NCBI GenBank assembly: GCA_024639785.1
Contig: JAHEGI010000003.1
Location: 1 to 64,000 of the forward strand
From: Cryomorphaceae bacterium
Lineage (GTDB): Bacteria; Bacteroidota; Bacteroidia; Flavobacteriales; Schleiferiaceae
Length of the DNA: 64,000 nucleotides
Direction of reading: 5' to 3'
The translations under genes and the position numbers were made by a program. Within the stretch, counting starts at the first letter, position 1. Each line of letters opens with the position of its first letter. Shown piece after piece: positions 26,001-35,442 of this stretch. The notes beneath the pieces are model-generated. The model ran no database searches, was not told where the DNA came from, and saw only the letters and a list, made by a program, of their open reading frames with translations.

Positions 26001-27191
26001 TTATCCCACCAATTCTTTCACGAGATCAGCGGCTTCTTTCAGTTGAATCGCAGAGTAGACCTTCAGGCCACTTTCATCGATTAACTTCTTAGCCTCAGCG
26101 GCATTCGTTCCCTGAAGTCGAACGATAATGGGCACAGGAATTTCTCCAATGCTCGCATAGGCGTCCACAATACCTTGGGCTACCCGGTCGCAGCGGACAA
26201 TCCCTCCAAAAATATTGACTAGAATGGCTTTGACATTTCGATCCTCCAAGATGATGCGGAAGGCTTTTTCTACGCGCTCAGCATTGGCGGTACCGCCCAC
26301 ATCCAAAAAGTTTGCAGGATTGCCCCCGGCCATTTTAATGATGTCCATTGTAGCCATGGCCAGTCCGGCACCATTGACCATACAGCCTACGTTGCCATCG
26401 AGCTTGACAAAGTTCAAGCCCGCTTGATCTGCCTTGACTTCGGTGGGGTCCTCTTCACGGAAGTCGCGCAAGGCGGCTAATTCTGGGTGACGGAAAAGCC
26501 CATTGCCATCCAAAGCGACTTTGGCGTCGACGGCCATAATCTTATTGTCGCTTGTCTTTAACACAGGGTTGATTTCGAATAAGCTCGCGTCAATGCCTTG
26601 GTAGGCGGCCATCAAACTCTTTACGAAGACGACCATTTCTTTAAATGCAACGCCTGAAAGCCCCAAATTGAAGGCAATACGACGTGCTTGAAAGTCTTGA
26701 AGCCCCACCGAAGGATCAATGCTCTCAGTGAAGATTTTTTCGGGACTATGCTCTGCAACGGCTTCAATGTCCATGCCGCCTTCGGGGCTGTACATGATCA
26801 TGTTGCGTCCCGCAGCGCGGTCTAGAAGGATGCTCATGTAGTATTCCTCCGTTTCGCTTTCGCCCGGATAGTACACATCTTCCGCAATCAGCACTTGATG
26901 CACCTTCTTGCCTTCTTTGGAGGTCTGAGGGGTTACCAGTTGCATTCCGATGATATCTGTTGCACGAGCTTTTACCTCTTCGAGATTTTTGGCCAACTTC
27001 ACCCCGCCGCCTTTGCCGCGTCCGCCGGCGTGAACTTGTGCTTTTACCACATACCATTGGGTTCCCGTTTCTTCTGTCATGGCCTTTGCGGCTTCAACAG
27101 CTTCTTCTGGGCTGCTTGCGACCTTGCCGCGTTGAACACGTACGCCATATGAGGCGAGAATGTCTTTTCCTTGGTATTCGTGGAGATTCAT
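26001..27191 (-). CDS. sucC: succinyl-CoA synthetase beta subunit (ADP-forming)
   Basis: This TCA-cycle subunit works with SucD to make ATP or GTP from succinyl-CoA. The 396 residues open MNLHEYQGKDILASYGV and continue with the ATP-grasp loop HAGGRGKGGGVKLAKN. ALFEINPVLKT and the C-terminal NIFGGIVRCDRVAQGI are characteristic. The alpha subunit gene sucD is not in the window. A perfect -7 (TACCTTTG, 27224-27217) lies 25 bases before the ATG, opposite the lolD promoter. Confidence 0.97.
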   Translation of the reverse strand: MNLHEYQGKDILASYGVRVQRGKVASSPEEAVEAAKAMTEETGTQWYVVKAQVHAGGRGKGGGVKLAKNLEEVKARATDIIGMQLVTPQTSKEGKKVHQVLIAEDVYYPGESETEEYYMSILLDRAAGRNMIMYSPEGGMDIEAVAEHSPEKIFTESIDPSVGLQDFQARRIAFNLGLSGVAFKEMVVFVKSLMAAYQGIDASLFEINPVLKTSDNKIMAVDAKVALDGNGLFRHPELAALRDFREEDPTEVKADQAGLNFVKLDGNVGCMVNGAGLAMATMDIIKMAGGNPANFLDVGGTANAERVEKAFRIILEDRNVKAILVNIFGGIVRCDRVAQGIVDAYASIGEIPVPIIVRLQGTNAAEAKKLIDESGLKVYSAIQLKEAADLVKELVG

Positions 27192-27216
27192 ACGTAGAGC
27201 TTTCTTAAGTGCGGGA

Positions 27217-27257
27217 CAAAGGTACTTCTCGATTCCTGGAAATCCGCGCTACTTTTG
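27217..27257. promoter_or_regulatory. divergent sucC/lolD promoters
   Basis: The minus-strand -7 TACCTTTG (27224-27217) serves sucC, with a 25-base leader. The plus-strand -7 TACTTTTG (27250-27257) ends 6 bases before the lolD ATG. They are back-to-back with 25 bases between them. Neither has an obvious -33 TTTG. Confidence 0.6.
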
Positions 27258-27263
27258 GGGTCT

Positions 27264-27917
27264 ATGTCGACCTTAGTTGAAGCCCGCCATTTAGTCAAAA
27301 CCTATGGAGAGGTATCCGTATTGAACGATCTATCTCTCAAGATAGAACGCGGTGATTTTCTGGCTATTACTGGCCCTTCAGGTTCTGGCAAGTCCACCTT
27401 GTTGCACATCTTGGGAGGCCTGGATCATGCCGATTCGGGGGATTTGTTTTTCGAAGGCGAAGCCTATCCGAGTCAAAGCAAAGCGGTCGATCGCTTTCGC
27501 AACACGCATTTGGGCTTTGTCTTTCAATTTCACCATTTGCTCCCAGAATTCACTGCGCTTGAAAACATTTGCATGCCTGGTTGGATCGGAAAACACGAGG
27601 ATATCGAAGCACGCGCATTGCATTGGGCTGAGGCGTTAGGCGTTGCACACCGTCTGAATCACCTCCCATCGGCCCTAAGTGGTGGTGAACAACAGCGCGT
27701 GGCGGTTGCAAGGGCTCTGGTGCATGGTCCAAAACTACTACTGGCGGATGAACCCTCTGGGAATCTAGATCGTCAACGGTCATCTGAATTATTCGACATA
27801 CTTCAAGACGTGCGCAAGCACAGTGACGTGGCCATGGTGGTGGTAACCCATTCTGAGGAATGGGCCTCTAAAGCCGATCGAACCTTACACTTGAGTGATG
27901 GCGCATGGCGCATCTAA
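27264..27917 (+). CDS. lolD: ABC transporter ATPase, LolD-like
   Basis: This 217-residue ATPase has Walker A GPSGSGKS (37-44), the Q-loop within [17 protein letters not shown] (a LolD hallmark), signature LSGGEQQR and Walker [13 protein letters not shown]. LolD powers LolCE release of lipoproteins from the inner membrane to LolA. The permease is not adjacent, and MacB/FtsE-type partners cannot be ruled out. The start at 27264 follows the -7 element by 6 bases. The 3' end overlaps the DUF2400 gene by 13 bases. Confidence 0.85.
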   Translation: MSTLVEARHLVKTYGEVSVLNDLSLKIERGDFLAITGPSGSGKSTLLHILGGLDHADSGDLFFEGEAYPSQSKAVDRFRNTHLGFVFQFHHLLPEFTALENICMPGWIGKHEDIEARALHWAEALGVAHRLNHLPSALSGGEQQRVAVARALVHGPKLLLADEPSGNLDRQRSSELFDILQDVRKHSDVAMVVVTHSEEWASKADRTLHLSDGAWRI

Positions 27918-28726
27918 TTCCGACCGATGAGTTAAAAAGCTGGCTAGATGCATGGGCGCAGCGCTATGAGCAAGTGGACTTTATTCCACTGGATCCTATT
28001 TCCATTCCCCATCGATACGAGCGACCAGAAGACATTGAGTGCGTGGCCTTTATGACAGCCACGATCGCGTGGGGCCGGAGAGCCTCTATTCTGCAGAGTG
28101 CTCATCGCATGTTTGAGCCCATGGGGGCTTCCCCTGTGGCCTTTTTAGTAGATGCCAATGCGGACGATTTAATGGATCTCGTATGGGCTCACCGAACCTT
28201 TTTACCTGAAGATGGACTTCGATTTATGCAGTCGCTCCAAGGGTGGTATCAACATCATCATAGTCTCGCCCATGGATTCGCGTTGGGTCCGGGAGAAAAC
28301 GGCTATCATGAGGCTATTGATCGATTTCGCAACGTTTTTGCGCGCCCATGGCTGGACACCCGGTCCGCCAAGCATTTAGCCTCCCCGGCCCAAGGATCTG
28401 CAGCCAAACGTCTTCATCTGTTTTTGCGCTGGATGGTGCGTTCATCTGATCGCGGGGTGGATTTCGGCCTGTGGAATATGGACCCTAGCTATTTATCCTG
28501 CCCCTTGGATGTGCACAGCGGCCAAGTCGCACGTGCTTTAGGCTTGTTGGAACGGAAGGCGAATGATCAAAAGGCGGTGTTGGAATTGGATCATGCGTTG
28601 CGAGGCATGGACCCTCACGACCCGGTACGATATGACTTTGCGCTCTTTGGACTAGGCGAAGCGGGGATTTTAAAGGAAGGCTTTGTTGGTGATGCCTACA
28701 CGGCCTTCGTACCTTCCAACCGATGA
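27905..28726 (+). CDS. TIGR02757/DUF2400 family protein
   Basis: This 273-residue protein matches DUF2400/TIGR02757: IPHRYERPEDIECVAFMTATIAWGRR, SAAKRLHLFLRWMVR, and DPVRYDFALFGLGE. The family is of unknown function and shows a helical pattern reminiscent of HhH glycosylases, which I offer only as an impression. It overlaps lolD by 13 bases and rarA by 4 (ATGA), so it is translated in one coupled unit with them. A role in DNA metabolism would fit the rarA linkage. Confidence 0.85.
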   Translation: MAHLIPTDELKSWLDAWAQRYEQVDFIPLDPISIPHRYERPEDIECVAFMTATIAWGRRASILQSAHRMFEPMGASPVAFLVDANADDLMDLVWAHRTFLPEDGLRFMQSLQGWYQHHHSLAHGFALGPGENGYHEAIDRFRNVFARPWLDTRSAKHLASPAQGSAAKRLHLFLRWMVRSSDRGVDFGLWNMDPSYLSCPLDVHSGQVARALGLLERKANDQKAVLELDHALRGMDPHDPVRYDFALFGLGEAGILKEGFVGDAYTAFVPSNR

Positions 28727-29997
28727 GTAACGCCCCCCTTGCCGAACGAATGCGGCCCAAAAAACTGAGCGATTATGCCGGCCAACATCATGTTGTGGGT
28801 GCCAAAGGGGCGCTTCAGCCTGCCCTTGATCAAAAGCGATTGCCCTCACTCCTCTTTTGGGGGCCTCCAGGCGTCGGAAAAACAACGTTGGCGCAATTGT
28901 TAGCCGAGCAGGTGGACATGCCTTTCACCGCAATGTCCGCCATCTCCAGCGGCGTGAAAGAGGTGCGTGAGGAAATTCAGCGGGCAGAAAAGGATCGAAT
29001 GTTTCACCCACGTGGACGGGTGCTTTTCATTGATGAAATTCACCGCTTTAGCAAGTCTCAACAAGATGCCTTGCTCGCTGCCGTTGAAAAAGGCACGATT
29101 ACCTTGATCGGAGCCACGACAGAAAACCCCAGTTTTGAAGTCAATTCTGCTCTTCTATCGCGTTGCCAATTATTTGTGCTGAAATCACTTGAAGAAAATG
29201 AGCTCATCCCGCTAGGAATGAAAGCATTAGATTCTGATGCCTTCTTGCAGAGCACGGCGGTTGCCCAAGTGGATTTTCATGCCATCTATGCCTTTACAGG
29301 TGGAGATGCCCGTCGTTTTTTAAATACGCTTGAAAGCCTGTGTCTGGTCGCTAAAAATGAAGGCAATACGCAGATTGATGCCGCTTTTGTGCTAGAGCAC
29401 GCACCAAAAATGGCTCCTAAGTATGACCGGGCGGGGGAACAACATTATGATATTGCTTCGGCACTGATTAAATCGATTCGAGGCAGCGATCCGCAGGCGG
29501 CGGTCTATTGGTTAGCGCGAATGATCGCTGGTGGGGAGAGTCCCACCTTCATCGCTCGAAGACTGTTGATTGCCGCGGCGGAGGATATTGGCTTAGCCAA
29601 TCCCAATGCATTGAACGTGGCTACGGCTTGTTTCCATGCGGTCGAGCGTCTTGGCATGCCTGAAGGCCGGATTCCTTTGAGTGAATGTGCCATCTATTTG
29701 GCGAGTAGCCCAAAGTCAAACCGGGCCTATTTGGCCATCAATGCTGCATTAAAAGAAGTTCAACAGTCAGGGGATTTGGAAGTTCCGCTTCATTTGCGAA
29801 ATGCCCCGACTCAGACCATGAAGGATTTAGGCTATGGAGAGGCCTACCGTTATCCGCATGACTTCTCGGGCAGTTTCATTGATCAAAACTATCTTCCCAA
29901 AGGGCTATTTGAAAAGCAGTTTTACACGCCCGGAGAGAATCCAACCGAAGAACGTATCTCGGAATGGCTCAACGCCCGTTGGTCGAAAGAATCTTGA
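28723..29997 (+). CDS. rarA: replication-associated recombination protein A (MgsA/RarA)
   Basis: This 424-residue AAA+ ATPase of the clamp-loader group acts at stalled forks. It shows Walker A GPPGVGKT (47-54), Walker B LFIDEIHRFSKSQQDALL, sensor 1 LIGATTENPSFEVN, and the RarA C-terminal HYDIASALIKSIRGSDPQAAVYWLARM. The start overlaps the DUF2400 stop (ATGA). Its 3' end overlaps the convergent OmpA-family gene by 29 bases. Confidence 0.96.
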   Translation: MSNAPLAERMRPKKLSDYAGQHHVVGAKGALQPALDQKRLPSLLFWGPPGVGKTTLAQLLAEQVDMPFTAMSAISSGVKEVREEIQRAEKDRMFHPRGRVLFIDEIHRFSKSQQDALLAAVEKGTITLIGATTENPSFEVNSALLSRCQLFVLKSLEENELIPLGMKALDSDAFLQSTAVAQVDFHAIYAFTGGDARRFLNTLESLCLVAKNEGNTQIDAAFVLEHAPKMAPKYDRAGEQHYDIASALIKSIRGSDPQAAVYWLARMIAGGESPTFIARRLLIAAAEDIGLANPNALNVATACFHAVERLGMPEGRIPLSECAIYLASSPKSNRAYLAINAALKEVQQSGDLEVPLHLRNAPTQTMKDLGYGEAYRYPHDFSGSFIDQNYLPKGLFEKQFYTPGENPTEERISEWLNARWSKES

Positions 29998-31924
29998 TTT
30001 CTGTTCGGCGGTTCAGGGCTTGCCCCTCTTCCGTTTCGTTGGAAGCGACCGGTCGGCTTGCGCCAAATCCTTTGCCCTGCATGCGCTCCCGGTGGACGCC
30101 TTCTGTTACCAATGCGTCCACAACCGCAGCACTGCGCTTTTCACTGAGCGTTTGATTGTAGGCTGCAGAACCTTGGTTGTCGGTATGCCCTTCTACTTGA
30201 ATGCGCAACGAAGGATTTTCAATCAGCCAGGTGGCCATCCGGTGTATTTCCACCATGGAGGCGGGCAGTAGGACCGCTTCATCAAAGGCGAAGAGTAAAT
30301 TATTTAGGCGAAAGGCGTCACCCACTTGGGTTTTACGCAAAAACACGGTGTCCCTTTGAAGCGTGCCGACACGTTCTTCTGTCAGCAGACGGTAGCTTTC
30401 AAAATTGTAGCCCGGTGCTTGGACGCTGAAGGCCATCTCCGTGTTAAGAGGCAAGCTGGTCTCAAACAAAAAGCCCGAATGCGTCACCTCTTGCTCCAAT
30501 CCTTGCCGGGAAATGGACCACTTCGCCTCCGAAAGAAGCGCACGGCTACGGGCGTCCACGGCATAAACTTCTAACCACACAATGGGGGTTGCGCGCGCTA
30601 AATCAGGCAATTCAAACTCAAAAATGACGGGCAAATTGTACGAATTTGGGGCAATATCCCCGCCGTAGGTGTTGACCTCTTCGTCCCACACTGATTCGCC
30701 CAACAGTCCCCCGGAGAGAAATCCACTACGGCCATCGGGGGCCACAACGAGGCCAAAATTGTCCAAATGGTCGTTGATGGGATACCCGAGGTTTTCAGGT
30801 GTAGACCAACTTCCGTCCGGTTGCCATTCCGACTTGTAGAGGTCCATCCCTCCCATACCTACATGACTGGTGGAGCCGAAGTACAAAGTCCTTCCATCCG
30901 CATGGAGGAAGGGGCTGAATTCATTCCCGTCCCCATTGATCGTGGCAGGCAGCATTTCTGCCTTACTCCATTGCGCTCCATCCCAACGGCTCATCCAAAT
31001 GTTGGAATGGCTGCCCATTTTCTTGGAATCGCGCACAAAAAAGAGGTACTGTCCATCCGCAGAAAGGCAGGGCTGGGTTTCCCATTGAGGGGTGTTGATG
31101 GCTGCGCCCATGTTTTTCCCTTGGGTCCAACCAAAAGGGGTGAGTTCGGACAAATAAATGTCGCAGGAACCGTAGCCGTCTTCGCGCTCGCAGCCGGCGA
31201 AGACCATTCGGCGTTCATCCCCCTGTACGGAAACCGCGCCCTCGTTAAGCAAGGTGTTGATCCAGCCTTCTACCTTGTGGGGACGGACCCAACCCAGGGT
31301 GTCGCTGGAAAAGGTGGCGAAGATGTTTTCGTCCCGCGGCATTTGATGGTAATTGCGGCCGGTAAAGTAGAGGGTGCTTTGGTCGCCGGAAATGCTTGGA
31401 AAGAAATAGGATTCGGGGAACTGACGGCTGGTTTGAGCATTTTTTATGCTCCTAGGCTGAATACCGGGAGATGGGTTTTGCCGTGCTTTAAGTCCGAAGG
31501 CTGCATTGGCTTGCATGCGCTTGGCGTCGGCCACTTGGGCGTCTGGAAGCCGTTCCAGCGCGAGATAGAAGGTCCAGCCTTTTAATGAGGTTTGATAGCC
31601 CCCAAAGGCTAATGCTGCGCGACCAAGATTGAAGTAACCAGCGCGAGCTGATCCGGTTCTTGCGGCCTCGGTAAAGGAATAGAAGCACCGCGCGGAATCC
31701 CCACGCTCTTCGTAGAGTTCCCCAAGAGCCAACCAAGGAGCTGGGTAGGCGGGATCTAGCTTGACGGCGCGCAGAAAATGCTTTTCCGCTTTAGAAGGGC
31801 TGCCTGCTGGGTCCAAATACATGCGAATGCCTTTTTGGTAGGCAGAAACAGCGGCCCGGCTCTGAGCTAGAAGCGGGATGCTCCATCCACAAAGTAGCGT
31901 GAATAAAATGACTCGAATACCCAT
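29969..31924 (-). CDS. OmpA-family outer-membrane protein with TPR and PD40 repeats
   Basis: This 651-residue exported protein has a signal peptide (MGIRVILFTLLCGWSIPLLAQ) and N-terminal TPRs (residues 25-130). WD40-like PD40 beta-propeller repeats follow (STLYFTGRNYHQM, RMVFAGCEREDG, QYLFFVRDS, RTLYFGSTSHVGMGG). A C-terminal OmpA peptidoglycan-binding domain ends it (GHTDNQGSAAYNQTLSEKRS). The layout is widespread in Bacteroidota and sometimes tied to PorE-like type IX secretion or gliding proteins; no such neighbours are seen here. The start at 31924 is set by the signal peptide. It overlaps rarA by 29 bases. Confidence 0.87.
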   Translation of the reverse strand: MGIRVILFTLLCGWSIPLLAQSRAAVSAYQKGIRMYLDPAGSPSKAEKHFLRAVKLDPAYPAPWLALGELYEERGDSARCFYSFTEAARTGSARAGYFNLGRAALAFGGYQTSLKGWTFYLALERLPDAQVADAKRMQANAAFGLKARQNPSPGIQPRSIKNAQTSRQFPESYFFPSISGDQSTLYFTGRNYHQMPRDENIFATFSSDTLGWVRPHKVEGWINTLLNEGAVSVQGDERRMVFAGCEREDGYGSCDIYLSELTPFGWTQGKNMGAAINTPQWETQPCLSADGQYLFFVRDSKKMGSHSNIWMSRWDGAQWSKAEMLPATINGDGNEFSPFLHADGRTLYFGSTSHVGMGGMDLYKSEWQPDGSWSTPENLGYPINDHLDNFGLVVAPDGRSGFLSGGLLGESVWDEEVNTYGGDIAPNSYNLPVIFEFELPDLARATPIVWLEVYAVDARSRALLSEAKWSISRQGLEQEVTHSGFLFETSLPLNTEMAFSVQAPGYNFESYRLLTEERVGTLQRDTVFLRKTQVGDAFRLNNLLFAFDEAVLLPASMVEIHRMATWLIENPSLRIQVEGHTDNQGSAAYNQTLSEKRSAAVVDALVTEGVHRERMQGKGFGASRPVASNETEEGQALNRRTEIKILSTNGR

Positions 31925-31933
31925 CAGATAGCA

Positions 31934-31963
31934 CGAAGGTACGCGCGTAAAATTGTAACTTCG
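31934..31963. promoter_or_regulatory. divergent -7 variants for the OmpA-family gene and fur
   Basis: Minus-strand TACCTTCG (31941-31934) lies 9 bases before the OmpA-family start, and plus-strand TAACTTCG (31956-31963) lies 20 bases before fur. Both differ from TAnnTTTG by C for T at position 7, and they face away from each other across 14 bases. Confidence 0.4.
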
Positions 31964-31983
31964 CCCCTTGATCCACAACGGCC

Positions 31984-32421
31984 ATGAGTGCTTCATCGTT
32001 TGACCAAGTCAAACAGGTTTTTACGGAGTTTTTAGAAACCAACGGGCAGCGTAAAACGCCCGAGCGCTATGCTATACTCCATGAAATTTACTCTCAGGAC
32101 GATCATTTTGATATTGAATCGCTTTATGGTTCAATGAAAATCAAGAATTACCGGGTGTCCCGAGCCACGTTGTATAACACCATGGACTTGCTATTACAGT
32201 GCGGCCTGGTGCGCAAACATCAATTCGGACAAACCCAAGCTCAATACGAGAAGTCCTATTTCAATAAACAACATGACCACGTTATTTTGGTCGACAGCGG
32301 GGAAGTAAAAGAGTTTTGCGACCCACGCATACAGCAAATCAAACAAAGCATTGAGGAAGTGTTTGGCGTCGAAGTGACGGGGCACCAACTCTATATCTAC
32401 GCAAAATCCAAAAAGGAATGA
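31984..32421 (+). CDS. fur: Fur family transcriptional regulator
   Basis: This 145-residue metal-dependent repressor has a winged-helix DNA-binding half ([45 protein letters not shown]) and a dimerisation half with the metal-site [21 protein letters not shown]. The CxxC structural-zinc motif usually found near LDCGKV is replaced by VDSGEV, and no second CxxC follows. I recall this form from other Bacteroidota. It may sense iron, zinc or peroxide. Its stop overlaps the purA start (ATGA), an arrangement familiar in the phylum. Confidence 0.92.
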   Translation: MSASSFDQVKQVFTEFLETNGQRKTPERYAILHEIYSQDDHFDIESLYGSMKIKNYRVSRATLYNTMDLLLQCGLVRKHQFGQTQAQYEKSYFNKQHDHVILVDSGEVKEFCDPRIQQIKQSIEEVFGVEVTGHQLYIYAKSKKE

Positions 32422-33692
32422 ATCACGGAGCAGACATTTTGCTCGGCCTGCAATGGGGGGACGAGGGAAAAGGTAAAATTGTAGACGTACTCACCAAAAA
32501 GTATGATGTCGTTGCACGTTTTCAAGGAGGACCAAATGCGGGACACACTTTGGAGTTCAATGGCATCAAACACGTACTACATACCATTCCTTCAGGGATT
32601 TTTCATGAAAACGCCATGAACATCATTGGTCATGGCGTGGTGATGGACCCAGTCATTTTCTGTAAGGAAATAGATAAGTTGATGGATCTAGAACCTAAGT
32701 GTTTAGAGCGTTTGCAGATTTCTCGCAAGGCCCATTTGATTTTACCTACACACCGCCTCCTAGATGCCGCTTCCGAAGCCGCCAAGGGCAAGAATAAAAT
32801 TGGCTCGACCCTCAAGGGTATCGGCCCAACTTATATGGACAAGACAGGCCGAAATGGGTTGCGCATTGGAGATATTGAATTGCCTGACTTCTTGGACCGC
32901 TACAATGCACTGAAGGCTAAGCATATGCATATGCTTGGAGATTTTGTGCCCGTATTCGACCTGGATGAAGCCGAAGCAGCCTGGATGGCCGCGATTGAGC
33001 GCTTACGTCCCATGCAATTGGCTGACACAGATGTACTCATTCAAGAAGCATATAAATCTGGGAAACGAATTCTAGCAGAAGGAGCGCAAGGCACCTTGTT
33101 GGATGTGGACTTCGGAACCTATCCCTTCGTGACTTCTTCCACGACCACCGCTGCTGGGGCCTGTACGGGCCTTGGTCTCGCGCCCAATCGAATTGGAGAT
33201 GTTCTAGGTATTTTTAAAGCGTATTGCACGCGCGTGGGCAGTGGCCCCTTCCCTACTGAACTGGACAATGATCTTGGCCAAGCCATTCGGGATAAAGGCC
33301 ATGAATACGGCAGTACCACGGGCCGACCTCGCCGTACCGGTTGGTTAGACCTCCCTGCTCTTCGCTACGCCGTGGAAATCAATGGGGTCACCCAGTTGAT
33401 GATGATGAAGGCAGATGTCCTTTCGGGCATGAAGGAACTGGAAGTTTGTACGAGCTATACCTACCGTGGGGAAACCATTAGTCACCTTCCGTATTCCTTA
33501 GAAGAGGACCTCTTGGAGCCCGTTTATACAACCTTGCCAGGCTGGGATGAAGATTTAACCGGAGTGACCGATGTAAACGATCTGCCCCAAGCCTTGATCG
33601 ACTACACCCGATTTATTGAACAAGAAACAGGCGTTCCGGTCGTTCTAATCTCTGTGGGTCCTGACCGTGAACAAACCTTATGGCGTGCATGA
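32418..33692 (+). CDS. purA: adenylosuccinate synthetase
   Basis: PurA converts IMP and aspartate to adenylosuccinate using GTP in the AMP branch. The 424-residue enzyme shows [60 protein letters not shown] and [12 protein letters not shown], all diagnostic. It overlaps fur upstream and the OstA-like gene downstream by 4 bases each, forming a coupled fur-purA-ostA unit. Confidence 0.98.
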   Translation: MNHGADILLGLQWGDEGKGKIVDVLTKKYDVVARFQGGPNAGHTLEFNGIKHVLHTIPSGIFHENAMNIIGHGVVMDPVIFCKEIDKLMDLEPKCLERLQISRKAHLILPTHRLLDAASEAAKGKNKIGSTLKGIGPTYMDKTGRNGLRIGDIELPDFLDRYNALKAKHMHMLGDFVPVFDLDEAEAAWMAAIERLRPMQLADTDVLIQEAYKSGKRILAEGAQGTLLDVDFGTYPFVTSSTTTAAGACTGLGLAPNRIGDVLGIFKAYCTRVGSGPFPTELDNDLGQAIRDKGHEYGSTTGRPRRTGWLDLPALRYAVEINGVTQLMMMKADVLSGMKELEVCTSYTYRGETISHLPYSLEEDLLEPVYTTLPGWDEDLTGVTDVNDLPQALIDYTRFIEQETGVPVVLISVGPDREQTLWRA

Positions 33693-35065
33693 AGCGGCTC
33701 TTAGCCGCACTACTCGTCGTCTTGTCGTGGACTGCCTTCGGGCAGCTTCGGCCTGGGCAACGTGTAGACTTATTGCATAGCGCATCAGTCACCGTAAAAC
33801 GCACCCAAAGTGGACCACTGACCATCCTTCGTGGAGAGGTTGCGCTCAAAAACAGAGATGGTATTTTCTATTGCGACTCGGCCCATTGGCGTCGCAAAGA
33901 AGATGTTTTTGTGGCTTTTGGAAATGTTCGTTACCAAGGCAAGGATGGAGTGAAGCTGCGCTCGCAGTTCCTCGATTATAGTAAGGGAATCGCATTTTTA
34001 CGAGGCGATGTGGTTTTGGTCCACAAAGGCCAAACACTTAAAACACCTACCCTTCGCTATGATACGCAAGCCGAAACCGGACAGTTTAATCAAGGGGGCG
34101 AAATCGAAACGGAAGACGGACGATTAACTTGTCAATCAGGCCGTTATTCCGCGGCAGAGGAGCATTTCATCTTCTCGGGAAACGTGCATGCCGTGACGGA
34201 AGACTACATTTTGGACTGCCCCAAGATGGAGCAATGGCCAAATCAGCACCGGTACTTCCTTCCTCTCGGAGGGCACGCCAAAACGGAACACGGTGCCATG
34301 GAATTTGGGGAGGCACGACTTCAAACGGATCCCAAAATCAGTCAGTTTTATCACGGAGTGAAAGGAGTCGATTCACTCATTCAATTTCGAGCGGATAGCG
34401 TATACCAAATAGATGCGGTCTCACAAACAGAGCTTTACGGCAAGTCCACCGCAGCCCAATGGGCTGATTGGGGTCCAGACAGTATGGAGATCCACGGCAT
34501 GGTCATCGTGCGAACGGAAGATTGGGCACAGGCAGATGGGGATGTAAGCACGTTTGCTCAGGGAACCGTCAGCCATTCGGATGCCATGCGATGGAATGCC
34601 ACGGATTCCATCCTTAATCTGTTCGGATTGCCCGTGGTTTGGGCGGAAGACTATCAAGTTTGCGCAGATACGCTGCGATTTTACCTCCACTATCAACCGG
34701 ATTTAGACTCCATCTATGGACATGGCTTAGTTCATTTGAGCAAGGAGGTCGACTCCTTGCGCTCGGATGAAATGGCGGGAACCCTACTCAGTGGCTTTAT
34801 GTCGCAGCAAAAAATGAAAAGACTGCGAATTCAAGGAAATGCGCAGGCCCTATTCCACCCCGATCCGCAAAGGAGCTCACAAATTTTGAGTGCAGAAATC
34901 TTCTTACTCTTCGAGGATGGCCGCTTAGAAGAAGTTCAATTTGTTAAAGGACCCCAAGGTGAGGTGACATCAGCCGTTGCTGGGAATTCCACGCATCTCC
35001 CTGGTCATCGACCAACGCGCGCTCAGCGCCCGTTTAGAATGGATGCGATATCCGGCTTAAAGTAG
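33689..35065 (+). CDS. OstA/LptA-like exported protein
   Basis: This 458-residue protein has a signal peptide ([19 protein letters not shown]) and repeated OstA/LptA strands, such as ILRGEVALKNRDGIFYCDSAHW, GNVRYQGKDGVKLRSQFLDY and LRGDVVLVHKGQTLKTPTLRYDT. Such proteins bind lipopolysaccharide and bridge the periplasm, or form the N-terminal part of LptD; no LptD barrel is present here. The start at 33689 overlaps the purA stop by ATGA. The 3' end overlaps the convergent MazG-like gene by 43 bases. Confidence 0.85.
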   Translation: MKRLLAALLVVLSWTAFGQLRPGQRVDLLHSASVTVKRTQSGPLTILRGEVALKNRDGIFYCDSAHWRRKEDVFVAFGNVRYQGKDGVKLRSQFLDYSKGIAFLRGDVVLVHKGQTLKTPTLRYDTQAETGQFNQGGEIETEDGRLTCQSGRYSAAEEHFIFSGNVHAVTEDYILDCPKMEQWPNQHRYFLPLGGHAKTEHGAMEFGEARLQTDPKISQFYHGVKGVDSLIQFRADSVYQIDAVSQTELYGKSTAAQWADWGPDSMEIHGMVIVRTEDWAQADGDVSTFAQGTVSHSDAMRWNATDSILNLFGLPVVWAEDYQVCADTLRFYLHYQPDLDSIYGHGLVHLSKEVDSLRSDEMAGTLLSGFMSQQKMKRLRIQGNAQALFHPDPQRSSQILSAEIFLLFEDGRLEEVQFVKGPQGEVTSAVAGNSTHLPGHRPTRAQRPFRMDAISGLK

Positions 35066-35412
35066 TTTGGGCCTTTCATGACTTTTCCATCTTCTCGGTA
35101 AATCGGTTGGCCATCAAGTCCCAGCTTGCTCATGTTGCTTCGCTGTATTTCACGAAAAACCTCTTCAATCTTGTTTTGCATGCCATGCGTAATCAACGTG
35201 CCACACAGGATGTAGAGCATATCGCCGAGCGCATCGGCGATTTCAACCAAATCGCCTGCCATAGCTGCCTCGAGATATTCTTCATTTTCTTCGGCCATTA
35301 GGCGATGCCGCAGGGCAATCAGGCCCTCGTCTACCTCGGTAGTCGGATTTTCGCAGTACGGAATGCGATAAACTTCATGGAATTTGGTCACGGCGGCAAT
35401 TTGTTCCTGCAT
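35023..35412 (-). CDS. MazG-like/PRA-PH superfamily NTP pyrophosphohydrolase
   Basis: This 129-residue all-alpha protein has the metal-binding EENEEYLEA and the later VEIADALGDMLYILCGT, matching the MazG/PRA-PH pattern of Glu and Asp ligands. The end EDGKVMKGPNYFKPDI is typical of its Bacteroidota members. It may sanitise non-canonical NTPs; it is not an evident HisE since no his genes are near. The ATG at 35412 matches family N-termini; a GTG at 35430 is in frame but starts earlier than usual. It overlaps ostA by 43 bases. Confidence 0.82.
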   Translation of the reverse strand: MQEQIAAVTKFHEVYRIPYCENPTTEVDEGLIALRHRLMAEENEEYLEAAMAGDLVEIADALGDMLYILCGTLITHGMQNKIEEVFREIQRSNMSKLGLDGQPIYREDGKVMKGPNYFKPDIASILNGR

Positions 35413-35418
35413 GTCAGT

Positions 35419-35437
35419 TAATTTTGTCACAAATTAC
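35419..35437. promoter_or_regulatory. overlapping opposed promoters of the MazG-like and 61-aa genes
   Basis: Plus-strand TAATTTTG (35419-35426) is an exact -7, 16 bases before the TTG start at 35443. Minus-strand GTAATTTG (35437-35430) is one mismatch off, 17 bases before the ATG at 35412. Each transcript would run through the other's -7 element. Confidence 0.45.
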
Positions 35438-35442
35438 CACTC

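Noticed and set aside
30767-31585. 272-codon open frame on the plus strand opposite the OmpA-family gene
   Set aside because: It is a long antisense frame within PD40 repeats; composition follows the real gene and no start signal or motif is present.
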